A stretch of 64,000 nucleotides of DNA from positions 1 to 64,000 of the forward strand of contig NZ_JVSP01000016.1 of the NCBI RefSeq assembly GCF_001061665.1, in the 5' to 3' direction. The DNA comes from Rothia mucilaginosa (GTDB taxonomy: Bacteria; Actinomycetota; Actinomycetes; Actinomycetales; Micrococcaceae). A program made the translations under genes and the position numbers. Position 1 is the first letter of the stretch. Every line of letters begins with the position of its first letter. This document shows, piece by piece, positions 8,236 to 16,893 of the stretch. Below the pieces are notes generated by a model, which ran no database searches, was not told where the DNA came from, and saw only the letters and a list, made by a program, of their open reading frames with translations.

Positions 8236-8842
8236 CCGTACTGCGCAGAATGACCTGCAGCAGTTTATTGCTGCAAAGGTGATGCGCCTTTACCACCAGA
8301 AGAGTAGCGGCGTTTCGTCTGCTACTGCACAGCTGGCGAAGCTTCGCCGTGGAACGGGCGAGTCGCCGTTGGCTCATCCCGAGCTTTGGGGATTCGTTCT
8401 GGAGAAGGAAGACGGTACTGAAGGTATCCCTGAAGAGTACCGTGGCAAGGGTGACCAGCCGAGTAACGCGGAGAACGCAGCATACACTGCTTTGACTCTT
8501 TTTGCCCTGCATCAGCAGTCACAGAATCAGCCCATGCATGTTGCGGGTGTTTCTTTCGGCCAGGCAGTCGGCCGTTTGGTCAGCCAGACTACTTCTTCGA
8601 TGAAGAAGCGTCTTGACTCTCTGTTGACCGCGCAGACGGAGAATGCTCGCCAGCATTACCTGCGTAGCTTGATTACTCTGCTCCGTTCCGAAGGTATTGC
8701 CTTTGACTACGGCCGATTCGCCGTGGACTACATGTATCTTCTGAACCCCATGACGCGTCAGAAGGTTCTGTACCGCTGGAACCGCGACTTCTCCTACGGA
8801 CTTATCCCCGTTCGCGCTGTTGCGAACAAAACCACTAAGTAA
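8228..8842 (+). CDS. cas11: Cascade small subunit Cas11 (Cse2/CasB)
   Basis: Small helical subunit, normally two per I-E Cascade, which stabilises the R-loop along the belly of the complex. Length is 204 residues from ATG 8228, which overlaps the cas8e stop (ATGAGTGA) and implies coupling; CAGGAGG sits just upstream. The frame is open further upstream inside cas8e, but that part is out of phase with cas8e and not real. A Cse2-like pattern is visible: LRRGTGESPLAHPELWGFV near the N-terminus and a C-terminal FDYGRFAVDYMYLLNPMTRQKVLYRWNRDF (given here as two adjoining parts of the same region). Confidence 0.93.
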   Translation: MSDRTAQNDLQQFIAAKVMRLYHQKSSGVSSATAQLAKLRRGTGESPLAHPELWGFVLEKEDGTEGIPEEYRGKGDQPSNAENAAYTALTLFALHQQSQNQPMHVAGVSFGQAVGRLVSQTTSSMKKRLDSLLTAQTENARQHYLRSLITLLRSEGIAFDYGRFAVDYMYLLNPMTRQKVLYRWNRDFSYGLIPVRAVANKTTK

Positions 8843-8870
8843 CTATCACTCCTGAAAGAAGGAAAACATC

Positions 8871-9992
8871 ATGACTATTTTCGTCGATATTCACGCCCTG
8901 CAGACCCTGCCCCCGTCGAACATTAACCGTGACGACACCGGCAGCCCTAAGTCCGCTTTCTTCGGTGGCGTTCAGCGTCAGCGTGTTTCCAGCCAGGCTT
9001 GGAAGTCCGTTATTCGCCGCGATTTTGAATCGCACCTTGACCGCTCGAAGCTGGGCGTACGTACTCGTCTGGTTGCTGACAAGGTAGTGGCGCGCATCCT
9101 GGATCTTGCACCCGAATTTGATGCTGATCAGGCTGAGAAGGCTGTCGTTGAGGCATTCAAGGCGGCAAAGATTAAGCTGGAGAAGCCGAAGAAGAAGGAA
9201 GACGAAGAAGCAGGCCGTGCTGTTTCTGGCTATTTGATTCTGCTGAGCAACCAGCAGATTGATAAGCTGGCACAGGCAATTATTGATGCTAACGGCGAGA
9301 AGCTCGTTGCTAAGGATGTTAAGGAAATCCTCGACACCAACCACAGTGTTGATATTGCTCTCTTCGGTCGTATGCTGGCAGAAGCCGCTGACTTCAATGT
9401 TGACGCCGCGTGCCAGGTAGCACACGCCCTGAGCGTTCACGGCTCTGAACCCGATTTCGATTACTACACCGCGGTGGATGACGTCGTTCGTTCTTCTGAT
9501 GACGCTACCGGCGCAGGCATGATTGGCACCGTTGAGATGGCGGCAAGCACCTTCTACCGCTACGCCAACATCAACCTGGATGCACTGAACACTAACCTGG
9601 GTGATGCTTCTGCAAGCGTCGAGGCAACCCTGGCGTTTGTCCGTTCCTTCATCAACTCCATGCCTACCGGTAAGCAGAATTCTTTCGCTGCGCGTACCCT
9701 GCCTGACGCGGTTATCGTGACTGTTCGTGACGACCGCCCCATCTCCTATGTGAACGCCTTCGAGAAGGCTATTACTGAGGTTGAGGGTCGCCGTGTGGCC
9801 GCTGCTCGTGCGCTCGCATCTGAGGCTAAGAACATTGAGGAAGCGTATGGTTATGAGCCGGTCGCATCGTATGTTCTGGCTCTGGGCGACCTCAAGGAAG
9901 AACTGGCTGGTCTGGGCGAGTCTGTTTCTCTGAAGGGTCTGCTTGATTCCCTGGAGGCTCAGCTGACTGCTCTCACCTCTCAGGAGTCCTAA
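8871..9992 (+). CDS. cas7e: Cascade backbone Cas7e (Cse4/CasC)
   Basis: Backbone RAMP protein that polymerises along the crRNA spacer, six copies per Cascade; its thumbs flip out every sixth guide base. Length is 373 residues with GAAGGA ahead of ATG 8871. The N-terminus (MTIFVDIHALQTLPPSNINR, then GVQRQRVSSQAWK) is the classic Cse4 signature, and the GAGMIGTVEMAASTFYRYA block follows. A lysine/glutamate-rich insert (KLEKPKKKEDEEAG) occurs near residue 105. Its stop overlaps the cas5e start (TAATG). The every-sixth-base flipping is relevant to the mismatch pattern of the mini-array target. Confidence 0.97.
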   Translation: MTIFVDIHALQTLPPSNINRDDTGSPKSAFFGGVQRQRVSSQAWKSVIRRDFESHLDRSKLGVRTRLVADKVVARILDLAPEFDADQAEKAVVEAFKAAKIKLEKPKKKEDEEAGRAVSGYLILLSNQQIDKLAQAIIDANGEKLVAKDVKEILDTNHSVDIALFGRMLAEAADFNVDAACQVAHALSVHGSEPDFDYYTAVDDVVRSSDDATGAGMIGTVEMAASTFYRYANINLDALNTNLGDASASVEATLAFVRSFINSMPTGKQNSFAARTLPDAVIVTVRDDRPISYVNAFEKAITEVEGRRVAAARALASEAKNIEEAYGYEPVASYVLALGDLKEELAGLGESVSLKGLLDSLEAQLTALTSQES

Positions 9993-10741
9993 TGCCTACC
10001 CTGCTCTTGAAGATGAGCGGGCCGTTGCAGTCATGGGGTACTCAGAGCCGTTTCCGTCGCCGTGATGCTGGTCATGAGCCGAGCAAGTCTGGCGTGATTG
10101 GAATGGTCGCTGCAGCCCTGGGGCGCTCGCGTAACGAACCGGTTGACGATTTGGCTTCGTTGAAGTTCGCGGTTCGTACGGATGCCCCGGGTACCCTGAT
10201 TCGTGACTATCAGACCGCTAAGAACTGGGCTAAGAACCCGAATGGTGCGGCTTCTCTTTCGACCCGCATGTACCTTTCGGATGCTTTTTTTGTGGTGGCT
10301 CTGGAAGGTGAACGTGAACAGTTGGAGACTATCGAGTCTGCGCTGAAGAAGCCCGTATATCCTCTGTATCTTGGGCGGCGCGCATGCCCGGCTGGTTACG
10401 ACCTTGTTTTGGGTATTCGTGAGGAGCCCGCCGAGGAGGCTCTGCGTTCCTTGGAATGGCAGGTGCCTGAGTATCGTCGTAAGGATTTTCCTAGCCCGGT
10501 AGCGTTGCGTATCCTGCGTGATGCGTTGCCCGGTGAGCGCGGCGATTTGGTGCGGGATATTCCGGTGAGCTTCAGCTCGGAGTACCGTCAGTACGCTGCC
10601 CGTGAGGTGGTCACTGTGGAGCCTCTGGTATTGGAGAACCCTCATGGGCGGAAGCTTCACGCTACAGCCTCCTTGAGCGAGGAAGAATCTTCCGAGAGCC
10701 CTGCCGAACCTGATTTTTTGAATGTGGTGGTGGAAGCGTGA
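9992..10741 (+). CDS. cas5e: Cascade subunit Cas5e (CasD)
   Basis: Cas5e holds the 5' handle of the crRNA at the foot of Cascade. Length is 249 residues. The N-terminus (TLLLKMSGPLQSWGTQSRF, then EPSKSGVIGMVAAALG) is the highly conserved Cas5 RAMP motif. The start ATG overlaps the cas7e stop by one base, and its own stop overlaps the GTG of cas6e by four bases (GTGA), so expression is coupled. No truncation or frameshift is visible. Confidence 0.96.
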   Translation: MPTLLLKMSGPLQSWGTQSRFRRRDAGHEPSKSGVIGMVAAALGRSRNEPVDDLASLKFAVRTDAPGTLIRDYQTAKNWAKNPNGAASLSTRMYLSDAFFVVALEGEREQLETIESALKKPVYPLYLGRRACPAGYDLVLGIREEPAEEALRSLEWQVPEYRRKDFPSPVALRILRDALPGERGDLVRDIPVSFSSEYRQYAAREVVTVEPLVLENPHGRKLHATASLSEEESSESPAEPDFLNVVVEA

Positions 10742-11418
10742 CGTATTTTTCTCGTTTCATGATTAATCCGCAGCGTCGTGGCGCGTGGAAGTTGTTGCGT
10801 AGCCCGCAGGCTATGCATGCTGCTGTGATGGCGACTTTGCCGCCGGATACGGACTATTCCGAGGGTCGCATTCTGTGGCGTTTGGATGAGTCTCAGCATG
10901 CGCCGACTTTGTATATGTTGAGTCCTGAGAAGCCTGATTTTTCGGCTCTTGTGGAGCAGGCTGGTTGGCAGACTCGCCCTGGTGAGAGCGCTCATTATGG
11001 TCGCCTGCTGGCGAAGCTGGAGAACGGCCAGGAGTGGGCTTTCCGTCTCGCCGCGAACCCGGTGAAGCGTCACACGAATAAGCAGACGGGTAAGCGAGAG
11101 GTGTTCCCGCATGTGACGGCTGAGCAGCAGCAGGCGTGGATTCGTGAGCGTGCTCCGCAGTGGGGGTTCGAAGTAATTCCCGCGGTTGAAGGTCAGGATG
11201 TTGAGGAATGCCCGATGGTTTCTTCTCGTCAGGACCTTGCGTTTGCTCGTCGTAATGCTGAAGGTAAGGTCGGTAAGGTGACTCACCGTAAGGCTCAGTT
11301 TGATGGTGCTCTTCGCATCACTGATGTTGAGCTGTTCCGTAAGTCTCTGCTCTCCGGTATGGGTAGGGGCAAGGCGTACGGTATGGGCCTTCTGACCTTG
11401 GCGCCCCTGTCCCGCTAG
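10738..11418 (+). CDS. cas6e: crRNA endonuclease Cas6e (CasE)
   Basis: Cas6e cuts the pre-crRNA at the 3' base of each repeat hairpin and stays bound to it. Length is 226 residues from a GTG start. N-terminal His27 (PQAMHAAV) is positioned like the catalytic histidine of E. coli CasE. The C-terminal glycine-rich loop GMGRGKAYGMGLLTL is the RAMP signature. The array hairpin CCCCGC-GCGA-GCGGGG and the preserved stems of the two pseudo-repeats are both plausible substrates. It is the last gene before a hairpin that separates the interference and adaptation genes. Confidence 0.96.
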   Translation: MTYFSRFMINPQRRGAWKLLRSPQAMHAAVMATLPPDTDYSEGRILWRLDESQHAPTLYMLSPEKPDFSALVEQAGWQTRPGESAHYGRLLAKLENGQEWAFRLAANPVKRHTNKQTGKREVFPHVTAEQQQAWIRERAPQWGFEVIPAVEGQDVEECPMVSSRQDLAFARRNAEGKVGKVTHRKAQFDGALRITDVELFRKSLLSGMGRGKAYGMGLLTLAPLSR

Positions 11419-11429
11419 GTAACGCGGGT

Positions 11430-11475
11430 GAAGGGCGGGGGACTGTCCTGCGTGATGGTTCCCCGCCCTTCTTTA
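11430..11475 (+). terminator. Terminator or attenuator between cas6e and cas1
   Basis: An 11-bp stem GAAGGGCGGGG (11430-11440) / CCCCGCCCTTC (11461-11471) with a 20-base loop precedes TTTATT. It could lower adaptation-gene transcription relative to the Cascade genes or separate two transcription units. Confidence 0.7.
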
Positions 11476-11528
11476 TTCACTCATATTTTGTGCCGATGGT
11501 GGCACGTTGATGTTCATAGGAGAAGATC

Positions 11529-12470
11529 ATGCAGGGGGCTGTTCCTCCGAGCTCGTCTGAGCTGTTTCGCAGTTCTGACCGTTTGAGTTTTGTGTATGTG
11601 GAGCATGCGACGATTTCCCGTGCAGATAGCGCGGTGACGTTTGTGAAGGAAGAGGGCGTGGTTCATTGTCCTGCCGCGAGCTTGAGCGCTTTGCTGTTGG
11701 GGCCGGGTACTCGTATTACTCATCAGGCGATGGCTTTGTTGGGGGAGTGCGGTACTACGGTGGTGTGGGTTGGCGAGCAGGGTGTTCGTTATTATGCGAG
11801 CGGTAAGTCTGTGGCGCGTTCTTCGCGTCTGTTGATTGCTCAGGCGAAGTTGGTGTCGAATACGCGGAGCCGTTTGGCTGTGGCGCGCATGATGTATCAG
11901 TGGCGTTTTCCTGGTGAGGATACGAGCGAGCTGACGATGCAGCAGCTGCGTGGTAGGGAAGGGGCGAGGGTGCGTTCTGTTTATAGGCAGTGGTCTGAGC
12001 GGACTGGTGTTCCGTGGGAGCGTCGTGAGTATGATCCGAATAATTTTGGTGATGGGTCGCCGATTAATCAGGCGTTGTCGGCTGCTCATGCTGCGTTGTA
12101 TGGGATTGTTCATGCGGCGATTGTGTCTTTGGGGTGTGCTCCTGGGCTGGGTTTTGTGCATACGGGTCATGCTTCTTCTTTTGTGTATGACGTTGCTGAT
12201 TTGTATAAGGCGGAGGTTACGATTCCTGCTGCGTTCGAGGTGGTTGCTGGCTATACGGAGGGCATGGATATTGGGTCTGTGACGCGTAGGGCGGTGCGTG
12301 ACCGTATTCGTTCTGAGAAGGTGATGGAGCGGGTTGTGCGGGATATTCAGCGGCTTTTGCTGGCTGAGGAGGTTCCCGAGGAGATGCTTGATAGTACTGA
12401 GATGCTTTTGTGGGATGAATACACGGGAGGCACTGCGGCGCGTGCGAACTTTTCTGGGGATGAGTCATGA
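11529..12470 (+). CDS. cas1: Adaptation integrase Cas1 (type I-E)
   Basis: Metal-dependent integrase that inserts new spacers together with Cas2. Length is 313 residues. The C-terminal helical domain contains INQALSAAHAALYGIVHAAI, GLGFVHTGHASSFVYDVADL and YKAEVTIPAAFEV, carrying the expected Glu, His and Asp metal ligands. The N-terminal beta domain has SLSALLLGPGTRITHQA. The ATG at 11529 follows AGGAGAAG. The stop overlaps the cas2 ATG by four bases. Together with the nearly uniform leader-side repeats this suggests that adaptation has been active. Confidence 0.97.
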   Translation: MQGAVPPSSSELFRSSDRLSFVYVEHATISRADSAVTFVKEEGVVHCPAASLSALLLGPGTRITHQAMALLGECGTTVVWVGEQGVRYYASGKSVARSSRLLIAQAKLVSNTRSRLAVARMMYQWRFPGEDTSELTMQQLRGREGARVRSVYRQWSERTGVPWERREYDPNNFGDGSPINQALSAAHAALYGIVHAAIVSLGCAPGLGFVHTGHASSFVYDVADLYKAEVTIPAAFEVVAGYTEGMDIGSVTRRAVRDRIRSEKVMERVVRDIQRLLLAEEVPEEMLDSTEMLLWDEYTGGTAARANFSGDES

Positions 12471-12805
12471 TTGTGATTGTGTTGTCCGCTTGTCCGGTAA
12501 GTCTTCGTGGTGATTTGACGAAGTGGCTTTTGGAGATTAATCCTGGGGTGTTTGTGGGACGTGTGAGCGCCAGGATTCGTGAGAAGTTGTGGGCGCGTGT
12601 GCTGGAGTCGGGTGGTACTGGTCGGGCGACTATGGTGTTTCCGGCGGATAATGAGCAGCGGCTTGAGTTTCGAGTGAATAATGCGGATTGGGAGCCTGTC
12701 GATTTTGAGGGTGTGAAGCTGATTTATCGTCCGGTAGCTCGTAAAACGGTACCGAAATCTGGGTGGAGTAAGGCGAGTAGGTATCGCCGTGCTCGTCGGG
12801 GTTAG
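12467..12805 (+). CDS. cas2: Adaptation protein Cas2 (type I-E, CasE-type)
   Basis: Structural partner of Cas1 in the spacer-integration complex. Length is 112 residues, the size of the E. coli-type Cas2e. It starts MIVIVLSACPVSLRGDLTKW, then EINPGVFVGRVSARIREKLW, a typical I-E Cas2 pattern with a ferredoxin-like fold. The basic C-terminus (SKASRYRRARRG) is consistent with DNA contact. It overlaps cas1 and is followed after about 90 bases by the CRISPR leader and first repeat. Confidence 0.95.
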   Translation: MIVIVLSACPVSLRGDLTKWLLEINPGVFVGRVSARIREKLWARVLESGGTGRATMVFPADNEQRLEFRVNNADWEPVDFEGVKLIYRPVARKTVPKSGWSKASRYRRARRG

Positions 12806-12898
12806 GAGTGGCTGTTTATCGTGTATCCTGGATGGGGCTCTGGCTTCAAAGTGATTCTATTTTGCTGATGTAGGGGATAAACCCCCATGTCAGCAAGT
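12806..12898 (+). promoter_or_regulatory. CRISPR leader
   Basis: About 93 bases between cas2 and the first repeat. The polarity is set by the intact repeats at this side and the decayed repeats at the far end. The segment contains a short inverted pair, TTGCTGA (12862-12868) and TCAGCAA (12890-12896), just before repeat 1. This may assist leader recognition, although I cannot test it. Confidence 0.6.
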
Positions 12899-15612
12899 AT
12901 GTTCCCCGCGCGAGCGGGGATGAGCCGTCTGCAAGGGCAGTAGGGCCAGGGGTGTTCAAATGTTCCCCGCGCGAGCGGGGATGAGCCGGAAAAGCTAGAA
13001 TCTGTCGGTGTTTATGCCCGATGTTCCCCGCGCGAGCGGGGATGAGCCGTCAGCGGCGTGACATTCTCAACCCTGGGCCGCATGTTCCCCGCGCGAGCGG
13101 GGATGAGCCGGGCTCTAGCTATTCGGTTCAAGGTCAATAAGGATGTTCCCCGCGCGAGCGGGGATGAGCCTGTTACGTGTCTATTGTACTGTATGTTAGC
13201 CGTATGTTCCCCGCGCGAGCGGGGATGAGCCGGCGCAGCAGGATGCTGCCGCGGAGCTTCTGGGATGTTCCCCGCGCGAGCGGGGATGAGCCGAGTGCCG
13301 CCCGGAACGCCTGGAAGCCATGAAGATGTTCCCCGCGCGAGCGGGGATGAGCCGGAAGCGGAGGCGGCGACCGGCGCGCTGGGTGGATGTTCCCCGCGCG
13401 AGCGGGGATGAGCCGCCCTCCAGCGCCTCGTAGAGCCCCCGGTCTTCATGTTCCCCGCGCGAGCGGGGATGAGCCGAAATCGACGAACGGAACGGCTCCA
13501 CGGTCGTGATGTTCCCCGCGCGAGCGGGGATGAGCCGCCACTTACCAATCTCACGCACAGAATCACCGAATGTTCCCCGCGCGAGCGGGGATGAGCCGCA
13601 ATTGCTGCTGGAGGGCCAGAAATTGAACTTATGTTCCCCGCGCGAGCGGGGATGAGCCATGGTGCGGTCGGGTCTTGGTTGGGGCGGATACATGTTCCCC
13701 GCGCGAGCGGGGATGAGCCGTCGAACCGATAACCTGAACCAGGCCCATGGCCATGTTCCCCGCGCGAGCGGGGATGAGCCGACTTTAGGGGCTGGTACTA
13801 CAAGGTAGGGCTAAATGTTCCCCGCGCGAGCGGGGATGAGCCGAGCTTGAGATCTTCTTTAATGAATGGAATAGCATGTTCCCCGCGCGAGCGGGGATGA
13901 GCCGACAGTAAGTCGGAAACCTTACCCCAAACCGAAATGTTCCCCGCGCGAGCGGGGATGAGCCGCGTATGACTCGACAGATTATCAAGCTCTCAAGATG
14001 TTCCCCGCGCGAGCGGGGATGAGCCGCTCTGCCACCGTGTACCGGTTCCAGTCCACGCATGTTCCCCGCGCGAGCGGGGATGAGCCGCCACGCGTCGCGG
14101 GGACACGCTTCTGCTCCAGATGTTCCCCGCGCGAGCGGGGATGAGCCGGCGACAGTGTACAACTCAATACCGGCGCTCACATGTTCCCCGCGCGAGCGGG
14201 GATGAGCCGCACAGCCCCTAACTATATTTTTGAGTTAGGGGATGTTCCCCGCGCGAGCGGGGATGAGCCGTGCAATGGCAGCTCCATTGCACGGGCCTGG
14301 ATTAATGTTCCCCGCGCGAGCGGGGATGAGCCGGAAAAATCAGATGAGCATCACAGCCATCGCGGATGTTCCCCGCGCGAGCGGGGATGAGCCGCCTGAA
14401 AAGGTCCTGTACCAGCTCCCCAATGGATGTTCCCCGCGCGAGCGGGGATGAGCCGCTCCTCTCTCCATCATGCGCCCTGACCCACGAATGTTCCCCGCGC
14501 GAGCGGGGATGAGCCGGGCACTATCGACGTTATCGGCTCCGTTTTCCGATGTTCCCCGCGCGAGCGGGGATGAGCCGCAACCAGCGGAATACCGAAGAAA
14601 TTCCGTCGAATGTTCCCCGCGCGAGCGGGGATGAGCCGAAGAGGGAGCTTGCTATCTTAGCCGCGCAGGAATGTTCCCCGCGCGAGCGGGGATGAGCCTA
14701 GCGACCCGTCAGCACGCGCGCCCAGCCGACAATGTTCCCCGCGCGAGCGGGGATGAGCCGCCAACGGGTCGATAGTGTCCAAAATCACGCACATGTTCCC
14801 CGCGCGAGCGGGGATGAGCCGGAAAGCATTTCCAGAGGTGTTACCGGCCCAGGATGTTCCCCGCGCGAGCGGGGATGAGCCTACAGCACGGCGTTAGTCT
14901 TGCGTCCGTCGGCAATGTTCCCCGCGCGAGCGGGGATGAGCCGGCGCCTCCACGGTAGCCGACTCAGGCGCCCACATGTTCCCCGCGCGAGCGGGGATGA
15001 GCCTAAGTTACCGACCTGCCCGCACACCCTGAACATATGTTCCCCGCGCGAGCGGGGATGAGCCGGCAAACAGCCGGACAAACCACAAACCCAAGGAATG
15101 TTCCCCGCGCGAGCGGGGATGAGCCGCCGTTCCCGTTCTTTCTCGCAAGCTTGGAGGAATGTTCCCCGCGCGAGCGGGGATGAGCCCTTGCACGACCACC
15201 TGGTGATTTCAAACCGCGTATAGTCCCCGCGCGAGCGGGGATGAGCCGGCGTCGGGGCTTCCGTCTGCCTTGTGACCCTGATGCTCCCCGTGCGAGCGGG
15301 GATGAGTCTGAGGGACGAAGCGTGCGTGCGGTGTCGTTTTGTGTTCTCCGCAGTAGCGGGGATGAGCCGAAGTGGGACGATAAGATGAAGGATATGAACG
15401 AATGTTCCCTGTGAGAGCGGGGATGAGCCGATGTTTGGCATGACTGGTACGGCGGCTTCGGAATGTTCCCCGCGCGAGCGGGGATGAGCCTTGGGCGGCC
15501 TCAAAGTCTTGGGCTGCGTCCAGATGTTCCCCGCAGTAGCGGGGATGAGTCCTATATCAAGGGCAATAATGAAAGATGCTCAACGTATTCCCCGCACTCG
15601 CGGGGCATAGGT
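12899..15612 (+). CRISPR. Type I-E CRISPR array, 45 repeats and 44 spacers
   Basis: Repeats of 28 bases begin ATGTTCCCC, form the stem CCCCGC-GCGA-GCGGGG and end GGGGATGAGCC; a 29th base, usually G, is best regarded as PAM-derived. The period is 61 bases, with three exceptions: spacers after repeats 15 and 23 are longer and the one after repeat 40 is shorter. Repeats 1-38 are essentially identical. Repeats 39, 40, 41, 42, 44 and 45 (15220, 15281, 15341, 15402, 15524, 15585) carry substitutions, while repeat 43 (15463) is perfect. Leader-side identity and distal decay put the leader next to cas2. I could not check spacers against phages or plasmids. Confidence 0.99.
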
Positions 15613-15614
15613 AA

Positions 15615-15660
15615 GGCCCCTCGACCCGCAGCATTAAGCTACAGGTCGAGGGGCCTCCTC
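15615..15660. terminator. Terminator between the CRISPR array and pnuC
   Basis: A perfect 12-bp stem GGCCCCTCGACC (15615-15626) / GGTCGAGGGGCC (15644-15655) with a 17-base loop lies just beyond the last repeat. It could end the pre-crRNA and the leftward pnuC transcript. No strong U-tract is present. Confidence 0.7.
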
Positions 15661-15711
15661 ATGTGTTAGCGAGTAGAAAGGTCAGCACTAGAACGCTAAG
15701 GGACCCACCCC

Positions 15712-16443
15712 TTACGCCACCGCCGCCTCCTTGGCCGCGGTGCCGTTGCGGGTCCACAGCAGGAACGCCGCCACGCTGTTGATGATGTAGAAAATGTACT
15801 TGCCGACATTCGCGAAGTTACCCTGAGTCAGTGCCTTCACGCACTGCACGGTGTTGTACAGGGCCCAGAACTGCCACTGCATCGTCAGCTTCAACGCGTT
15901 CAGAATGTTTGCTGACAGGGAGAGGCCAAACACAACGGTCGTAATCCAGAACAGGAACGAGGTCTTGCCGCCGTAGCCAATATAGTTCGCAAGCAGTGAG
16001 AACGCGAACGAACCCGCCACAATGCCGGCGATAATCAGCCGACCCTTCGCGCCGGTCGGCGGTTCCATGGCCTTGCCACGCTCGGAGTTCTGCCACCTGC
16101 GAATCGCGAAGGTGTACACGATAAAAGTCACCGGGTAGGTGATGATCGCTGCCTTGTTACCCAGAATGTAATCAATCGTTCCAGACAGCGCCGTGTTAAT
16201 AATGCCGAGCACGTTACCGATGTTCGAGAGGCGGCCGGTCAGGCGGGTGGACATCATTGAAATGCCCACGTTAATCACTGAAATAACGCCGAGGGGGATG
16301 AGGCTCGTCATCGGGCCCCAGTCAACGTACTTGGCGAGGTTGGTGTTCAGGTATCCAGACCCGATAGCGATGGCAATAACCAGTGCCACGCCGAAGAGGT
16401 CGGCGTAACGCGACTTGGCGAAGAAGATAAGTGCCTTATCCAC
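15712..16443 (-). CDS. pnuC: PnuC-family nicotinamide riboside-type transporter
   Basis: Multi-pass membrane facilitator, 243 residues, probably importing nicotinamide riboside for NAD salvage. About seven hydrophobic segments are visible. The substrate-site motif appears as MQWQFWALYNTVQ, and NVGKYIFYIINSVAAFLLW near the C-terminus matches the PnuC pattern. The start is GTG 16443, preceded by AAAGGAG at proper distance. Other members of the family carry riboflavin, thiamine or deoxynucleosides, so the substrate is inferred only. It is a single leftward gene facing the end of the array. Confidence 0.85.
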   Translation of the reverse strand: MDKALIFFAKSRYADLFGVALVIAIAIGSGYLNTNLAKYVDWGPMTSLIPLGVISVINVGISMMSTRLTGRLSNIGNVLGIINTALSGTIDYILGNKAAIITYPVTFIVYTFAIRRWQNSERGKAMEPPTGAKGRLIIAGIVAGSFAFSLLANYIGYGGKTSFLFWITTVVFGLSLSANILNALKLTMQWQFWALYNTVQCVKALTQGNFANVGKYIFYIINSVAAFLLWTRNGTAAKEAAVA

Positions 16444-16893
16444 GAAAGCTCCTTTGGGATGGGTGTGTTAGCTCGCCGTTGAGTGGTACCGCAACGGTGA
16501 TAAGGTTGTAATAACTATAACTCTCGAGCCTAGAGACATGCCAAAAACACACCAAACCGGTGCTATTTGTAACGCGATTCACTTTTGAGGGGCTGTAGAT
16601 TGATTCGGGGCTTGCGGGTTGAATCGGGGAGGCGGGTTGATGATTCTCACGCCCCCTAGCGTCACATAATTCGCCAAACCCTCGAATAAACTCGAACCTT
16701 AAGGTATTCTTGATAGCTGGGTCAGGAACCACGCCGGTCTCACTCACTGCGCATCCGCCCGGCACTCACCCTCCGCGTCTCACTCACGCTCAACAGGGAA
16801 TCGCGTATCGGCCTCACTCACCGCACACGCTATTGCCGCGCCTCCTGCCACCCGTAGCTCACTCAACTCAAACGACAAGTGAATAGGACAATC
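16444..16893. other. Intergenic region with repeated CTCACTCA octamer
   Basis: The 450 bases lie between divergent pnuC and a Tat-SLH gene. The octamer CTCACTCA occurs exactly at 16739, 16779, 16813 and 16858 (intervals 40, 34 and 45 bases), with a partial copy near 16773. A pair of similar strings, TTGATTCGGGG and TTGAATCGGGG, lies near 16600-16635. No gene or known RNA is recognised. Confidence 0.5.

Noticed and set aside
13012-15504. Open frames of 60-207 codons across the array, with repeated SSPLARGT- and PARAGN-like translations
   Set aside because: They are translations of the CRISPR repeats and have no start signals or protein features.
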